Of a stretch of DNA of 64,000 nt, positions 56,201 to 64,000 are shown in pieces. The DNA comes from Symsagittifera roscoffensis (Eukaryota; Xenacoelomorpha; Acoela; Convolutidae): contig NC_087063.1 of NCBI RefSeq assembly GCF_963678635.1, positions 12,684,368-12,748,367 of the forward strand, written 5' to 3'. A program made the position numbers and the translations under genes. Positions within the stretch are counted from its first letter, which is position 1, and each line of letters starts with the position of its first letter. The notes under the pieces are model-generated. The model ran no database searches. It saw only the letters and a program-made list of their open reading frames with translations, and had not been told where the DNA came from.

Positions 56201-58032
56201 TCAAAAGATCTGAAGTTTGGCTTCAAGATATCAACCAAGTGTTTCAACTCTTCCTTTTTAACAACTTTGCCATTTTTTCCCAATTCGGAGCTTAAGAAAA
56301 TCGAGAGAGCCGCCAGATTGTCCAGGTCTTCCGGACTCTTCTCAATCCGGGAGACCAAATGCGAAAACTGTGTCGCAGTTAGTTTTAAATGATTCAAAGC
56401 ATAAGTGAAGCGGATTTTGTCCCACAAAAAATGCTCCAACCTTCCTGTTACTTCTGGCGTTCCGATTCCAACTAAATTGATGTTCAGTTTGCTCTCGACC
56501 AATTTCAGCAGTTTTTTGGCCCATGCAAAATTGGTAGTCATGCGGCTTGATACAAACGCAATTCCACATTTTTCAATTTTTGTCAAGTTATTTGCATTCA
56601 ACGAAATTTCAATGAAACGAAAATTTTCAAAACTCAACTCTTGGTCAGCGGAGCTGCTTGTTTGACTGACTAGATGCGCTACTATGTTGACAGCCAAAAT
56701 TCTTGATCGTTCTTCCTTTTCTGAGCTGTTTCCAAAAACTTCTAGAGCAAGCTTAATGATTGGTAGCAGGCAGCTACTCTTGAGCAAGGTACATGATTCC
56801 ATTTTCAAACATGTGCAAATCAGATCACTTAATATCGTAAACGATTCTTTGTCAAAAGAAAAACAACAATTTTTGAAATCATGAAGATTTTTCAATCGTT
56901 TGTCAGCACAGTTGTAACTTAAAACAATTGCACATAAATCGTACCATTTGACGAAATTATCAGAAAATTTACCTTTCAGCTCAACTAGAAGACCCAGAAC
57001 TTCGTCTAGTAAATATTTGGCAACAAATCGTCCATTTTGAAAGTTCAAAATTTCTTTCAAGGCTATAAAAATTGGTGCAAAATTCCCAACACACGAGAAA
57101 ACTTCATTCGCTGTTTTCCAGAAAAACTTCACGCTATCTTCTCGTTTCGCGTGTTCTTTATTTATCATAGACATAAAAAGTTGAGCAGTGCTTTGCAAGA
57201 ACCTAACACACGGAACCGATTCTTCGTCAGAAACAGGATAATAAATCAGGATGCATTTGAAGAGTCCTGGAAATCTAAAACTGAAATCAACGCCGACTCC
57301 TTTAGCAATTTCAGCTACTATCAATTGAAAAGCTTCGACTGTTTTCAAACTCACATTTTCATACAATAGCCGTACCAAATCATCTGACTCTATCAGCTTT
57401 TTGGATACAAACGCAAAAGCGCCAGAAGAAAATCTGACTTGAAGTTGCTTTCTTGTTTCCATAAACGGCACCAAATGCGACATTAGCTTGTGTACATCTT
57501 CAGATTTGAATCGATTGAGCGTTATTTTAATACACGTTGCAATGCAACCAAAAATAGCAAATAATGCTTTCATTGAGTTCGATGTTTTAACCCGAGAACC
57601 CAAAACGTTCAATAAGTTGTAGAAATACTCGTAGAAGTCGCTCTGAATATCTTTGCATAAATCTGTGAGTATACGTAGCAGACCGACCAAACTCATGTCA
57701 TCACATTGTGCCAGAGCTGATTCAACTTTTGAAAAAATTGCACGTTGGTGGAACACGACCTCTCCATATGACCCAATAAAAGGGGTCAATTTTCGAACTG
57801 TTTGCTTAAAGAGTGCAGTCTGACTTTCGACCAGTTGCAACTGGAGTCCAGAAGCCAGAAACGACTCTTCGCTGTCGACGCTAGTGTCTTCAAGACTGGT
57901 CGCGGCGACCGCAGGAACAGATCTCTGGATGCTCGAAACTGAGATAGAGTTTATTTGATCACTGAAAGATGTGAACTTGTACAAGTTGTCATCCTTCATG
58001 TGACATCGCAATTTTCGACTTGACTTCGGCAT
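50215..58032 (-). CDS. UTP20: U3 snoRNP component UTP20 (DRIM), small-subunit processome
   Basis: A single uninterrupted frame of 2605 codons, from ATG at 58032 to TAA at 50215. UTP20 is a very large helical-repeat (HEAT-like) scaffold of the nucleolar SSU processome, needed for early cleavages of pre-rRNA and 18S rRNA production. The N-terminus (KFTSFSDQI; later LCKDIQSDFYEYFYNLL) parallels the family's 'F.TFAERL' and 'L..DLQ.DFYP.F'. The body is continuous Leu-rich amphipathic helices. Around 290 residues from the end is LSYPHEWVQTVSCQIFASIF, a family block ('YPH.WVR...'). The last 70 residues are strongly basic (MKKREAVLNPSVHAAKK; KKRVNRKRKI), the usual nucleolar tail. Human UTP20 is about 2785 residues and its gene has many introns; here none interrupts 7.8 kb. 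The frame is open 27 codons further to 58113, but an acceptor (tttttgccgtattttcag) ends 10 nt before the chosen ATG, so I start at 58032. Confidence 0.9.
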   Translation of the reverse strand: MPKSSRKLRCHMKDDNLYKFTSFSDQINSISVSSIQRSVPAVAATSLEDTSVDSEESFLASGLQLQLVESQTALFKQTVRKLTPFIGSYGEVVFHQRAIFSKVESALAQCDDMSLVGLLRILTDLCKDIQSDFYEYFYNLLNVLGSRVKTSNSMKALFAIFGCIATCIKITLNRFKSEDVHKLMSHLVPFMETRKQLQVRFSSGAFAFVSKKLIESDDLVRLLYENVSLKTVEAFQLIVAEIAKGVGVDFSFRFPGLFKCILIYYPVSDEESVPCVRFLQSTAQLFMSMINKEHAKREDSVKFFWKTANEVFSCVGNFAPIFIALKEILNFQNGRFVAKYLLDEVLGLLVELKGKFSDNFVKWYDLCAIVLSYNCADKRLKNLHDFKNCCFSFDKESFTILSDLICTCLKMESCTLLKSSCLLPIIKLALEVFGNSSEKEERSRILAVNIVAHLVSQTSSSADQELSFENFRFIEISLNANNLTKIEKCGIAFVSSRMTTNFAWAKKLLKLVESKLNINLVGIGTPEVTGRLEHFLWDKIRFTYALNHLKLTATQFSHLVSRIEKSPEDLDNLAALSIFLSSELGKNGKVVKKEELKHLVDILKPNFRSFDREVVKNTIEVFLSFNWPNENATNKTETNFTTKGLFRNMLEVASVEISVPSLREKLLYCDKLKHHIVSKTRIGNWESDFIDLDDLIEISFSYLVSLCFIRFVPLQKGIEEIIGSYRNHKRVRKVISDLLHETFDAPEARFSTGSLETKHLTPEEKSMADSLLKFYSPQKEFTSIRRRENLLDMFKMNISLAEISVDQLKNYFFKFLVRDFASTTLSRRMNIELILNTVSVNKEIVVLLSEDESHVPTLLAFFKVLSSLASMKTIKNDPKILQLAKEMLRSSLSFLQSAVLDFVFSFKLTYLEPYKDCMAQLCSDKSVKKGLNELKLSEENCLVHETHRDKFLEIMLPFLLGRLFNTGWISNVDERFRAIFQFVRYLSVEEKEAFLTDAFADFSELLADGRKSDFEHSKFECNIMSRFLLVLQQVLRNMQRLSFLEIMKTFGKCNLNICLSLERSKKKWMKNSELASRNKRLSKQALVCLLSYVNLSSEPFEEFEVESICQVLLKPALVFNSSEDLSKASISIQAKFVESFAANGFYRKYLSFQMDSRNSKSLLECFCWFLQPNVSSQLQFFVLRVLTSLIPEEKEEISSECEGISDDGMDAQNEFDELGARLLKSHACFVIKFLQLKMMSDQFKKLNKNERVNLLKLLLFMVSDITSPEESLALATTLAAYMSKKRKVLPKFMSGDVTKLIVTLLRNCESPHSVLFTLASNFSENLSVEMRNDLTDIYLTISPEFVDLIKGLNSWNPKYVEEPDFARRFDCFSKIPEMLESMSPQNCVIAIAVVFKNCCFFIDTIDDFAIRDRCVETVKYMITKFDLNAKIVLMIKTHLSFMLKTKPEDPILINVLNMLKCFIENCHEKDTVLEELRLLQVGKIDYIDDISQLQVSRRCRGLLKIAELILQDKFCIATFQFFLIPIAWIAIVKFEQVKDPNLITASIEMLKSCATKMELNSLVRLAERCLLMVNQNHENPKVACRVLAATLTAFGSNDTLRHKIESAYQAEKAYVVLNSFAGRILSMLMKQKLSDSDIIDKDESNAIIAKLPVHIGLYNVAKFLGAKTKDFHVKKLLLSMCGFLRSRDKSVRHATRGVLIQILPNLEVEYLNELIKDLFHLLDRGYLRHILVFTLYRILTESKACFTAGDISCENLKEIGKFLIRDLFGLGAEERTSTKLVSRTEEARKSYAIPCYGLMGYFCLNEDMVELLKPLSEGLEEKETSSNKRTISDILNRFGAELLLNKKLKNLKILQFVQEVCNGNLKKMFEKNSKDRTMQKQDPRLQPRDYRLLDPVPTRVVDRKANVVTFSYHHVFVQFGFQLLLKLTSKLDINTLRNAEMLSILQQLVPLVIESLNSSYLPVLIQSIRCMKEFLNLQSEGVLKSEIFDKLIMINKKFCRGTSISSDSQELVPVVANCIKIMLADEKLPVRNDQLTIILAHIEEDLADKNKVKSSLSLVKAIIARRLKHENVSEVVNKVSKLMIQSPIPSSRINCRNLYLDYLIGYAQEKAEKSLDFVLAQIVNYEDQTGRESALELLVLFVSKVSESFLQSVSDKLFFPLCLTLANDSAQSCRKLARLCLAKIFSRVGEKEYSEFTETVMKWMDKSVDLSLCMLGFLVMDILVENYRSSLDEKIVNFFKLSCKVLKDCNENQSRPILGIDSKATKNEERTRVIDYTVLSVLKLLHRVFNILDFSPDGQKKFTKVLPEVVEKVNEHLSYPHEWVQTVSCQIFASIFSKFNAEEFLESSFARIAFALQNPGRDKILTDFFKRTVDSLISNVSFIEAGKELMNISLKDVVYLTLIFAAEFLKDSTFGSALLSEIIDKMNLLALKESRFNQKSITKRQFVFDWNKLILQSKQLIQCCPKMPEETLHKLLFPVVRELISKSNNDSKPEFSEMFQSTYQCFEKAFKSLNKEGENETFLSSHYTQIAATLRERKLERTVMKKREAVLNPSVHAAKKTEQYMKKRVNRKRKIAENRGKVSAKKGKLGSKAKNSEEILVEDLI

Positions 58033-58060
58033 TCTCAGAAACCTGAAAATACGGCAAAAA
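58033..58060 (-). promoter_or_regulatory. Splice acceptor before the UTP20 start
   Basis: On the minus strand a pyrimidine-rich 'tttttgccgtattttcag' ends at 58043, followed by a 10-nt leader and the ATG. It fits a 5' UTR intron or a spliced-leader acceptor. Confidence 0.6.
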
Positions 58061-59520
58061 ATTATCGCAGAGGCCAAGCTGATAAAATTCACGACGACCT
58101 TACAAACCAACAATCAATTTGTATACAGAAATCACTGACGTTTTTTGAGCTAAAAATTAAATTCGCGCCATTTCAGCTTTCATAATTGAAGAGTGCATTT
58201 TGCCTAACTTCTAGCAAAAAAAAACTTTAATTGAACTCAAAAAATGCATATATAACTCAGGGTATTCATATGCGCATTTATCAGTATGAATGTACCTTTG
58301 GGATTAGAGCATTTTGAGACTTGTTGAAAAAAAAACAAAAAAAACCTATATGTAGTAGATGATATTGCATCGAGAAAACTTGTCAATGAATTGAGACACA
58401 GTGTCGAGATGTGTACAAATTTAGAGATGCAATATAAGCTGTTGCTGATCGGTTATTCAAACAAATCACGGATATTTGAAAAAATATATATACGCTAACC
58501 TGCAAACTTTTCTTTCTAATTTGTTTTGATTGATTCTTCTAAGAAAGATATTGTACTAGTGTTTCAAACAATGCACCAGTATTTCAAACATTGCACTAGC
58601 GTTTCAAATATTGCACTATTTTTTTTTCAAATATGGAGAGGAAACAAACTGAACACGTGTGTTTCATAAGAATCTGAACTACGTTCGACTTTTTAAGAAT
58701 ACTGCTGTTTTTTGAAAAAATTCAATTTTCAAATTTCAAGGAAAAAACAAATGGCCTTGTATTTCTTCGAACTTCAAGAACAATTTAGGATTGACACTTT
58801 TTTGATAAATGTCACTCAATTGAGAATATTGGATCAATAGCTGAATTTTGATTAGGCTGGGAAGTCTGAAAATTAAAATCCATTTTTAAAACTAGTAATC
58901 GATCAAGTTTTTCGTGGACCTTACCTTTCTTCTGTTCAATATTATCGAAAAGAATGAATTGAACTTGAAAAAAAAAATCAAACCGCTAAAATCAAAATTG
59001 AGCATGACCAAACTTTAATTGCATGACTAAACTTGACTACCGTGTGATCAGATTAGTGAGCATGAAGGTTGCTTATACATGAAAAATATGGAGAAAAAAC
59101 AGCGAAATGAATGCAGCAGTTAAAAAAAGACAGGGGAATTCAACAACGCTTTTGATTTCACAATCTGAACAAAAAAATTTACTTAAAGGTTTTTTAAACT
59201 AAATGGTATAATTTCAAAAACGACCGTGCTTCAAAAACAAAACCATGAAATAGCCGACAACAAAAAAACTGGCTCTCCATATTAAAAAACTGAAACAACT
59301 GCAATTGCAAAATCATCAAATTCATAAATGTGATTCATAATCCAGCGTAATTGATTTTAAAATTTGGCAATAATTTTTCTTAATTTAATTGAAGGTTATG
59401 AAAAAAATGAGCAATAAAATTAAGATAAGAGGCCATATATGTATCGACTTATAGTAACATGACATCACACCACTAGAGCATCGACAATATCAAAATTTGA
59501 AGTGTTTATTTGAAATTTAA
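58061..59520. other. UTP20 upstream flank; noncoding
   Basis: No gene recognised. It includes a short tandem repeat at 58553-58620 and a dispersed block at 58770-58960 that recurs at 61440-61640 (shared 'attgacact.ttttttgata', 'ggctgggaa.t', 'tttttcgtg.ac'). Confidence 0.4.
58553..58620. repeat. Short tandem repeat, about 24 bp, near three copies
   Basis: Successive units read 'actagtgtttcaaacaatg', 'accagtatttcaaacattg', 'actagcgtttcaaatattg', each with 'gc' at the junction. They are diverged at several sites. Confidence 0.7.
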
Positions 59521-59529
59521 CACTTTCTT

Positions 59530-60375
59530 GAAAATTTTCAAAAACGATAAAAACGTCATATCTACGAAACAAAGATTATTTGAGCAATCAAACTTGGAAG
59601 CAAGATCTACAACGTTTAAGAGTACCCAGAGAGAAACCAACTGTAGGCTCGGGATATTCATATTTTGAAACAGTTTTTTCAAATCTTTAATTTTGAAACA
59701 ATGAAAAATATTGAAACATCAGGTCTCGGAAAAAAAGCATTCGAGCAGTCACCTGGGGAAACAATAATGCGAGAGAACCTCGACAGCACCTGACGACAGG
59801 GTTGCCAATTTCAAAAATTGTAAAATTTCTTAAATCTCAAATTTCTGAAAAAAATCATAAAAATGTCATATCTCGGAAAAAAAAAGATTTGAGCAGTCAT
59901 AAATCGAAGAAAGATTTTCAACGCCTAAGAGTACCCTGACATCGCCTCACACTAGAGAGTCGACAATTCCACCCTTCGTTAAGTTTTTTATATCTAACTT
60001 CTTGGAAAATTTATGAAAAAAATTTAAAAAACGTCATATCTCGCAAACTAAGAGTACTTGAGCAGTCAGATTTTGAGGCAAGGTTTGCAATCCCTGGGAT
60101 TAAACTGACAGCACCCTACAACAGGGTTGAGAATGGAATTTCCTTCGTATCTCGTAAGCTAAAAAGATTTGTGCATTTATACTTGGAGGCCTACTTTGCA
60201 ACCCCTAGGGTCAGCCTAACAGCATCTCATTTTTGGGCTGCTAATTTCAAAAAAAAACACTGAATTCAAGCTGGAAATTTTCTCAAGCACTGCAATATTC
60301 GATAGAGCTTAGACGTGCAAAAAACTTTTCGTTACGCATGCAAGAAATAATGTGTTGAAAAATCTTAAACACAGT
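59530..60375. repeat. Minisatellite-bearing dispersed repeat, copy C (five units)
   Basis: Units of about 110-170 bp start near 59551, 59716, 59863, 60031 and 60141. Each carries '.gtcatatctcg.aaa', 'gatttgagcagtca', 'gaggcaag.tttgcaa', 'agagtaccctgacagcacc' and '.acagggttg'. The last is followed by 'actgcaatattcgatagagc', 'ttagacgtgcaaaaa' and 'aatgtgttgaaaaatc', the same tail as at 10.4 kb. No frame is shared between units. Confidence 0.75.
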
Positions 60376-60376
60376 T

Positions 60377-61050
60377 TTGAAATGATTTATGAGTTTTTAT
60401 CAATTCCATTTATATAATGTGAGAAAGAAATGAATGAAGTTTGTGTATCCCGAATCTTATGTTTTAGGTTAGTGATTTCTTATCTCAGATGGAGACATTC
60501 AAATATGTAATAGAATTTTCCTGAAAAAAAGACATCACGCGACCTATATAAGAGTCTTCACTACATTCATCGACTCTTACACGCCATTTTAAACACGAGG
60601 AACGACTTAACATCTAGCTGATCTGTATTTCGAAATAACTCAATTGATAAATTCTTCCAGGCTCAAAAATTATTTCGGAAAAAAAACAGGAAAAAAGTAA
60701 CACCTTTTACAAAAAAAGTCAATCAGAAAATTACAGAAAAACTAGGGATACATTTAAAAAACTAGAATTACTTCACAGAGGCGAAGCTGAGCTTCGCGCC
60801 ACTTACGAGCCAAACGAAACGTAAGAGATACTCTCAAACGAAAATTACAAAACTGTTAAGACATCTGTTGAAAAAAAAATCCGCTCAAAACTTACAGAAG
60901 ATCTTATTTCAATTCTAATAGAAATCAATAACCTAAAACATAAGATTTGGGCTACACAAACTTCATTCATTTCTTTCTCACATTATATAAATGGAAATGA
61001 TAAGAAAAAAAGTCGTTCATGAGATCTAAAAACTCATAAAGCATTTCAAA
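60377..61050. mobile_element. Long inverted-repeat (foldback) element
   Basis: The arm at 60377-60480 and the arm at 60921-61050 are inverted copies with very few differences over the core (for example 'tataatgtgagaaagaaatg' and 'cttatgttttaggtta'). The outer parts have a small indel. The spacer of about 440 bp includes the 17-nt hairpin at 60781 and no coding frame. High arm identity points to a recent insertion or arm conversion. The left arm abuts the minisatellite-bearing repeat. Confidence 0.8.
60781..60797. repeat. 17-nt hairpin, family member
   Basis: GCGAAGC-tga-GCTTCGC, followed by 'gccacttacga', close to 'accacttgcga' after the hairpin at 8666. Confidence 0.6.
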
Positions 61051-62619
61051 TCATACAACCAAAGAACCTGCATATCCTACAGAAACATTTGGAAAAAGCC
61101 CTATCCCTTGCTTGCTAAAAACTAAGATTAATAAAAATGAAAAAAAAAAACTTCAAAAAAGACTGCATAAATTGCAACTAATTGCAACAAAAAAACATGC
61201 AGCAAATCTAAAAAAAAAACAGTTAAAATCTTTAAAAATTACTCAGTTACAGCAAACACAAAAAGTTGATTGAGAATAACAACAACAAAGACGCCAGTTA
61301 AAGAAAAAACACGGATATTTTTTTTTTTTTAATTTTATCCGGAAAGAACCACACTTTTGCATATCGAGCGATACTCGCCAAATTCTTCCGTAGACAGATC
61401 AGTCATACTTGTACATCGAGCGATTCAATTACTTCTATTCCGAGCGATACTAGAACAATTTTTGATTGACACTTTTTTTGATAAAAATTAACCCAATTTG
61501 AGAAAACTAGATCCATTGGTAAAACTTTGATTTCGCTGGGAAATTCGATAATAAAATTCCTTTTTCGAAACTAAGAATCACATTTTTCGTGACTTTTACA
61601 TTTTTGCTGTTCGATAGTGCAGTACTTGTATATTACAGGAAGGATGAAAGAAAAACAAAGAAAGTAGCAGAAGTTAATTGATTTGAGTGTAAATAATTGC
61701 TTCGATATAATTTCAAACTAATTATTGTTTCTGAAATGAACTGATTAATTGAGTATTATTACAACATTGTGAAAATAGGAGCACCTCACAAAACATTTCA
61801 TTGATTCAGTACGAAGTATATAATACACGTAATACGCAAACACTCGTAATGGTAGATTTTTTTAAACTCAGAACAGAACAAACAAACGAGATCCCAGACC
61901 TACTTCAGTTTCACTGGACGTTAGATCCCAGCGATCTGTCAATCAATCAAGCGAGGTGTTATCCAACTACTTAAGTAAGCATCAGTTTCACTACAGAGGA
62001 TTATAAGCTCAAATTACAAATTTTTCCGCTCGAGCGCTCAAATAGTACAGCAAAAGTCAATTTAAATTCAATTATTTCTGCAATTGAAGACTTGAGGTAA
62101 ATAGTTTAGAGGCAGTTAAAAATAAATTCTACTAAATTTTTAGATTGTAAAATATCTTGTGGAGGTTATATATTTTAAGACAGTGGCGAGAATCGAAGCC
62201 TAGTCAATCCTGAAATTGAGTTTCAATATCTAAACAGTCATTTAATCAACAGCCAAGATATCGATTAGAAACCCTTTCTTTTAAAGCTTAAGTACAGCTC
62301 TTTTTGTAATTGTTTCACCACCGTCTTTCACGAAGTTTAAACGATCGTGCCAGGTGTCTATCTCTACTGAATGTGAATTTGAGTGCAAAGAATTGTTATC
62401 ATCTTGAGTGGCGTTATATTCAATTTTTAAACTTAAAGACTAAGAATCCTTCTATTCCTGTACGCCATCGGTCATCTTCGGTTGGTGTCAATTAGTCGTA
62501 ATAAGAAGCACATGTATGTTGTTGCAGTAAGACGATTAGTATATATCCATTCATTTTCATTGCCTTTCTCTCCTACAACCCAATCAAACCCCCTTCGAAA
62601 AGTGGGGAATAGGGGGTCT
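61051..62619. other. 3' flank of the glycogen phosphorylase gene; noncoding
   Basis: No gene recognised. It includes the 61440-61640 dispersed block; words 'cgagcgatact' recur near 61367 and 61442. The 3' UTR of the glycogen phosphorylase gene should extend leftwards from 62619, but no clear polyadenylation signal was chosen. Confidence 0.4.
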
Positions 62620-62769
62620 CTACTTGGTCTGGTGTGGTTCTGGGAGTATATCCTTGCATGGCTTCACATCCCAGATCTCCTGTGCGTAGTCCGTGATCGT
62701 CCTGTCCGAAGAGAACTTGCCCGAAGCTGCAATATTCATCACTGCCATCTGAGCCCACCTGGTCGGACT
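62620..62769 (-). CDS. PYG: Glycogen phosphorylase, terminal exon
   Basis: A 49-codon exon on the minus strand, bounded by an acceptor (gtgttgtttcag, ending at 62770) and a TAG stop. It reads [20 protein letters not shown], then [20 protein letters not shown] and a Pro/His-rich end. This is the extreme C-terminus of animal glycogen phosphorylase, where '.P..W..M...[20 protein letters not shown]' is nearly invariant. The enzyme is cytosolic and releases glucose-1-phosphate from glycogen with a pyridoxal phosphate cofactor; the catalytic residues lie in exons outside the window. The symbol is generic because the copy (muscle/liver/brain type) cannot be set. No sign of decay in the exon. Confidence 0.92.
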   Translation of the reverse strand, partial: SPTRWAQMAVMNIAASGKFSSDRTITDYAQEIWDVKPCKDILPEPHQTK

Positions 62770-64000
62770 CTGAAACAACACAAACAGCGTTTACTTAAAT
62801 TTCCACTTCAAACAATTACAGACGCCGCCTTTATGGTCAGGACAAAAAAAAACAAAAAGTGCAGATTTATTTGAACTTATCGTCATTTTTAAGCTGAAAA
62901 CAGGTAAAACCTTAATTGATTGAGCTCCTATAATTCCACCACACACATACACACACATTTGACCGATACATACCGATACTAACTCGAAAAAAAATCATTT
63001 TGCCCCTTGTGGTAAAACTTTTGATCATAGATATAGACAATTTTGAGGTTTGGAATCTTCACTTTTGATTTTAATCTACGAAACTTTCATCTACGTTTCC
63101 AGGATTTGCATAAAAGTTTCACGGCTTATCTTCCTATAATAAGCCTGCTCACAGACTATTGGAAAACTGGAACTGGAAAAAAGAACGCAAATGAACGCAG
63201 CAAACAGTTTGGCAGCGCCCGGAAAAAATTAATTCTTAACCTTTTACAGCGAATGGTAATGGTACTAATTATTATATTGGTCGCAAATCATTAGTTTCAT
63301 CGAAAATTGAATTTACTTTATGCAAAAACGCATGTATGTCAAATGTAGCAATACTCGAATTCATCAATAGCACGCCTCTTTTGATGGTTCCCAAATTTGT
63401 TCAGCAGTTTGTTCAACCCTATTCAATGACCTATGTTCTAAAATTTGACCCCTTCCTGTAATTATTGAATTACAGTGGTCATTATCAGTTGTCAAACATA
63501 AGCGCAAGAATGTAGTAATCAATCTGTAAGAACCAAGGCTAATCCGTCGATATCTAATGAACTCAAGCATGGACTCAAATTTGACTGTCATGAAACCTCA
63601 AATAAACGAATAAGATAAGATTTATGAAGCCAATAACTGAAAAATCAATTCTCGTAGATTACAATCAAATTCTGAAAAATATTCCATCTGCACAATTTTT
63701 CGATTGCCAAGTTATTTAGCAGATAACAATAATTTGATTTAAATCTCCCATTGCTTTTTCTTGCTAATGCATCATGAGAAAACGTCTTTTATTCTTCCCA
63801 ATTAATAATGCATGCTCAAGAAAGCTAAGCTTATCAAAAAAGGAAAGATTAGCTCATTTGATACGTTAGACAGGACAAAACTGGAACCGACTCCGTTGAT
63901 TGTCTCATCGAAAGGCAGAAAAAATAACCTAAAGACAGTAAAAATAACCAATAGACAGTTAAATGAGTCAATGAACTCAAGAAAACCGAAAAAACGGATC
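62770..64000 (-). other. Glycogen phosphorylase intron (partial)
   Basis: Must be intron if the gene continues to the right, since the upstream exon (with the family's 'F.VF.DYE.Y..CQ' block) is not seen in this 1.2 kb. No repeat or other exon was recognised. Confidence 0.6.

Noticed and set aside
50455-57369. Many plus-strand frames of 60-174 codons inside UTP20
   Set aside because: Antisense shadows of a long coding frame; no independent family signal.
58033-58113. N-terminal 27-codon extension of UTP20
   Set aside because: Hydrophobic, unlike the family's start, and crossed by a good splice acceptor 10 nt before the chosen ATG.
1-64000. CRISPR arrays, bacterial operons or rRNA genes
   Set aside because: Nothing of the kind is seen; the direct repeats here lack regular spacers, and the gene content is animal nuclear.

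Overview
This is nuclear DNA from an animal, most likely an AT-rich, repeat-laden invertebrate genome; I cannot name the phylum. The evidence is four conserved eukaryotic genes with metazoan-like sequence (POLR2H/RPB8, an ITPK1-like kinase, UTP20 and the last exon of glycogen phosphorylase), GT-AG introns of several kilobases, relics of non-LTR and BEL/Pao retrotransposons, and long noncoding stretches. All recognised host genes, and both unrecognised small genes, lie on the minus strand. A 200-base run of N (9726-9925) is an assembly gap.

Layout. 1-5.6 kb: T-rich noncoding DNA, a reverse-transcriptase scrap (about 3.3-3.5 kb) and a decayed tandem array of about 150-180 bp units (3.8-5.6 kb). 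7.7 kb: a candidate 48-codon terminal exon. 8.3-18 kb: POLR2H. Its second exon is at 8.28-8.57 kb, while its first exon is present three times inside a nested tandem array (10.7-18.03 kb). 18-32.6 kb: mostly dispersed repeats, foldback elements, tRNA-derived SINE-like pieces, one small unknown gene (21.5 kb), a non-LTR retrotransposon relic (28.6-29.8 kb) and two head-to-tail copies of a hairpin-ended repeat (30.27-31.3 kb). 32.65-33.6 kb: ITPK1-like gene. 34-40 kb: SINE-like heads, an inverted copy of the hairpin-ended repeat, and a pair of 103-nt near-perfect stem-loops (38.75 and 39.38 kb). 40.3 kb: a small repeat-containing protein gene. 41.8-44.9 kb: a decayed CR1/Jockey-like LINE. 46.25-49.5 kb: a decayed BEL/Pao element with recognisable LTR remnants. 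50.2-58.03 kb: UTP20 as one uninterrupted reading frame of 2605 codons. 58-62.6 kb: repeats, including a minisatellite-bearing element and a long inverted repeat. 62.62-62.77 kb: the terminal exon of glycogen phosphorylase, whose upstream exons lie beyond the window.

The identified genes are housekeeping functions that do not form one pathway: RNA polymerase subunit, ribosome biogenesis, inositol phosphate and glycogen metabolism. The most unusual features are the triplicated POLR2H first exon, and the two paralogous 50-bp stem-loops, which differ at least at one position by a compensatory base-pair change. UTP20 and the ITPK1-like gene look intronless in their coding sequence, whereas POLR2H and glycogen phosphorylase keep introns. 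Acceptor-like sites 8-10 nt before several start codons suggest 5' UTR introns or spliced-leader trans-splicing.
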